A stretch of 64,000 nt of DNA, from positions 61,001 through 125,000 of the forward strand of contig NZ_VUOB01000013.1 in the NCBI RefSeq assembly GCF_008386585.1. Direction: 5' to 3'. How positions within the stretch are numbered: position 1 is the stretch's first letter; each line of letters opens with the position of its first letter. Shown one piece after another: positions 62,008-64,000 of this stretch. The notes under the pieces are model-generated. The model was not told the origin of the DNA and searched no databases. It saw only the letters and a list, made by a program, of their open reading frames with translations. The position numbers and the translations under genes were made by a program. Source of the stretch: Solihabitans fulvus. GTDB lineage: Bacteria; Actinomycetota; Actinomycetes; Mycobacteriales; Pseudonocardiaceae.

Positions 62008-62805
62008 GTGACCGCAACTCCCGAGCCACCCCCGTCGCATGTGCGTGCGGCCTTCGGAGCCCGGGACGCCGAACCGGAGCTGATCGACGGCGGCCCGGCC
62101 TGGCGCTGCGGCGAGGCCGCCATCCGGCCGGCGGCCCATCCCGCCGAGGCCGCCTGGGTGGCCAAGACCCTCGACTCGCTGGACGTGCCCAACCTGCGCC
62201 TCGGCCGCCCGTTGCGGTCGACCGACGGCCGGTGGGTCGTCGGCGGTTGGGCCGCGACCAGGTACCTGTCCGGCCGCGCCGAGCCACGGCACGACGAGGT
62301 CGTGTCCGTGGCCGTACGGCTGCACCAGGCGACCGCAGGCCTGCCCCGCCCGCGCTTCCTGGACAGCCGCACCGACGTGTTCGCCGTCGCCGACCGCTGC
62401 GCCTGGGGCGAGGACGAGGTGCCGCTGAACGCGGAGAAGGGCGGCAGGCTGTTCGACGTGCTCACCGGGTCGCGGCGGACGCTGGGGCTGTCCCCGCAGG
62501 TGGTGCACGGTGACCTGTTCGGCAACGTGCTGTTCGCCGGGTCCGCGCCGCCGGCGTTGATCGACTTCACGGCCTACTGGCGGCCGGCCGAGTGGGCCGC
62601 CGCCGTCATCGTGGTGGACGCGCTCGCCTGGGGCGGCGCCGATCCCGGCATCCTGCGGCGGTGGGCGCACCTGGACGAGTGGCCGCAGGCGTTGCTGCGC
62701 GCACTGCTGTTCCGGCTCGCGGTGCACGCGCTGCACCCGCGCTCGACCACCGACTCGTTGCGCGGCCTGGAGAAGGCCACCCACCAGATCACCGAGCTGC
62801 TGTAG
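62008..62805 (+). CDS. TIGR02569 family phosphotransferase-like protein
   Basis: This 265-residue member of the actinobacterial TIGR02569 family is related to aminoglycoside/choline phosphotransferases. It has QVVHGDLFGNVLF (catalytic HGD loop with Asn, near residue 170) and ALIDFTAYWRPAEWAAAVIVVDAL (metal Asp position in the DFG-like segment). The N-terminal nucleotide-binding lobe is short. Substrate unknown. The chosen start is GTG 62008. Confidence 0.88.
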   Translation: MTATPEPPPSHVRAAFGARDAEPELIDGGPAWRCGEAAIRPAAHPAEAAWVAKTLDSLDVPNLRLGRPLRSTDGRWVVGGWAATRYLSGRAEPRHDEVVSVAVRLHQATAGLPRPRFLDSRTDVFAVADRCAWGEDEVPLNAEKGGRLFDVLTGSRRTLGLSPQVVHGDLFGNVLFAGSAPPALIDFTAYWRPAEWAAAVIVVDALAWGGADPGILRRWAHLDEWPQALLRALLFRLAVHALHPRSTTDSLRGLEKATHQITELL

Positions 62806-62930
62806 GGCAAATCTGCTCACCGTGTGACGTGCTCGGCCGCGCAGGCATGTTCGTGTGCCGGAAACGCCTCGTCATGCGGCGGTAACAGCGGCTGCCTAGC
62901 GTCCCTCGCGATCGAGGGAGGTGGCCGGAG

Positions 62931-64000
62931 TTGACGGATGTCGCGACACACTGTCCGTACTGCGCGTTGCAGTGCGGAATGTCGGTTTCCCGTGAGTCCG
63001 TTGTCGCGCCTCGGGATTTCCCGACGAATCAGGGTGGGTTGTGTCAGAAGGGGTGGACGTCGGCTGAGGTGTTGTCCTCGCCGGGTCGGTTGACGACGCC
63101 GTTGTTGCGGGAGCGGCGGGACGAGCCGTTGCGGCCGGTGTCGTGGGATGTGGCGTTGGATTTCGTGGCTGGGCGGTTGGCGGGGTTGCGTGTCGAGCAC
63201 GGGCCGGATTCGGTGGCGGTGTTCGGTGGTGGTGGGTTGACCAATGAGAAGGCGTATGTGTTGGGGAAGTTCGCGCGGGTGGCGTTGGGGACCGCGCAGA
63301 TCGACTACAACGGTCGGTTTTGTATGTCGTCGGCGGCGGCTGCGGGGTTGCGGGCGTTCGGGCTTGATCGGGGTATGCCGTTTCCGGTGACCGATCTTGC
63401 TGGTGCGGATGCGGTGTTGTTGGTGGGGGCGAATGTGGCGGAGACGATGCCGCCGTTCGTGCAGCATCTGCGGGGTGCGGCGGGGCGTGGTGGGTTGGTG
63501 GTGGTGGATCCTCGGCGGACGGCGACGGCGGAGTTGGCGTCGCTGCATCTGCGACCGGCTCCTGGTACGGATCTGGCGTTGGCGTTGGGGTTGTTGCATG
63601 TGGCGGTGGCCGACGGGTTCGTCGATCGCGACTACCTGGGGGCGCGGACGGTGGGGTTCGCGGAGGTGTGGCGGGTGGCGGCGGGGTGGTGGCCCGAGCG
63701 GGTGGAGCGGGTGACGGGTGTGTCGGTGGCGGATCAGCGGGCGGCGGTGCGGGTGTTGGCGGAGGCGTCCTCGGCGTTCGTGTTGACGGGTCGGGGTACC
63801 GAGCAGCACGCGTCGGGCACGGACATGGTGTCGGGGTGGATCAATCTGGCGTTGGCGTTGGGCCTGCCGGGTCGACGCGGGTCGGGGTATGGGTGTGTGA
63901 CCGGGCAGGGCAATGGTCAGGGTGGTCGGGAGCACGGGCAGAAGGCTGATCAGTTGCCGGGGTATCGGAAGATCACCGATCCGGTGGCGCGGGCGCATGT
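62931..64000 (+). CDS. Molybdopterin oxidoreductase, assimilatory nitrate-reductase-like (5' part)
   Basis: The first 356 codons of a large molybdenum/tungsten-bis-MGD enzyme are visible; the rest lies beyond the window. C8, C11, C15 and C38 form a [4Fe-4S] motif (HCPYCALQC...GGLC), followed by VSWDVALDFV, FGGGGLTNEKAYVLGKFAR, NGRFCMSSAAAA and GQGNGQGGREHGQK, which are typical of NasC/NarB-type assimilatory nitrate reductases. The start is a TTG with GGGAGG nine bases upstream. Codons strongly favour G and T at the third position (TTG, GTG, GGT, GCG), unlike the C-ending usage of most genes here. Formate dehydrogenase-like function is an alternative. Confidence 0.88.
   Translation, partial: MTDVATHCPYCALQCGMSVSRESVVAPRDFPTNQGGLCQKGWTSAEVLSSPGRLTTPLLRERRDEPLRPVSWDVALDFVAGRLAGLRVEHGPDSVAVFGGGGLTNEKAYVLGKFARVALGTAQIDYNGRFCMSSAAAAGLRAFGLDRGMPFPVTDLAGADAVLLVGANVAETMPPFVQHLRGAAGRGGLVVVDPRRTATAELASLHLRPAPGTDLALALGLLHVAVADGFVDRDYLGARTVGFAEVWRVAAGWWPERVERVTGVSVADQRAAVRVLAEASSAFVLTGRGTEQHASGTDMVSGWINLALALGLPGRRGSGYGCVTGQGNGQGGREHGQKADQLPGYRKITDPVARAH

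Noticed and set aside
62817..63998. A 393-codon reverse-strand frame at the end of the window
   Set aside because: It is antisense to the molybdopterin oxidoreductase, whose cysteine motif and conserved segments are unmistakable. The His/Pro/Arg-rich reading is a shadow of its codon bias.

Overview
The window is high-GC actinobacterial DNA with frequent GTG starts, 1-4 base start/stop overlaps, a SARP-type regulator, an XRE/DUF397 pair, DUF2332, DUF3107 and DUF3152 proteins, and PPE/EspG-like type VII secretion genes. Gene order matches two separate blocks I know from Mycobacterium tuberculosis. The regulators and domain mix fit an antibiotic-type actinomycete, probably Pseudonocardiales, but this is inference from content, with no database search.

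Block 1 (about 2-23.4 kb, plus corA at 37.2-38.3 kb) follows the M. tuberculosis order Rv1212c-Rv1239c: divergent glgM/glgC, an O-methyltransferase, the envelope-stress set sigE-rseA-htrA, mrp, a DUF1003 protein, an MgtE/CBS-like protein, a Pro-rich DUF4190 protein, a general-stress-like membrane protein, the trehalose importer lpqY-sugA-sugB-sugC, and corA. A MarR-NUDIX pair, a PhzF-like gene and an acyl-CoA dehydrogenase are interspersed, and tatB is missing after htrA.

Between sugC and corA lies an accessory stretch (23.7-37.1 kb): an SDR, a membrane protein-NUDIX pair, a Uma2 protein, a divergent LysR/MFS pair with a clear operator, a ParB-like/metallophosphoesterase overlapping pair, a secreted protein, a PPE-like/PE-like/EspG-like cassette with no secretion ATPase, DUF2332, and an XRE/DUF397 pair.

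From 38.6 to 45.6 kb are mostly housekeeping or conserved single genes: MaoC, a second DUF2332, NUDIX, a 52-aa membrane peptide followed by a PH-domain membrane protein, PHP phosphoesterase, MarC, a RecB-like Fe-S nuclease, and an alpha/beta hydrolase.

Block 2 (45.8-62.8 kb) matches Rv3212-rhlE-Rv3210c-TB9.4 ... Rv3208-Rv3207c-moeZ. It is split by a 7-kb insertion (50.5-57.5 kb) carrying a large SARP/NB-ARC/TPR regulator, DUF4873, a TetR regulator with a palindromic operator, and a tandem pair of AurF-like diiron oxygenases around an alpha/beta hydrolase. This insertion is the best candidate for an undescribed small metabolic system. The window ends inside a molybdopterin nitrate-reductase-like gene whose codon use differs sharply from the rest.

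Several strong hairpins separate convergent or tandem units. Four very short genes (30, 32, 52 and 56 codons) are supported by ribosome binding sites, membrane segments or zinc motifs to varying degrees. I see no tRNA, rRNA, CRISPR array, transposase or integrase.
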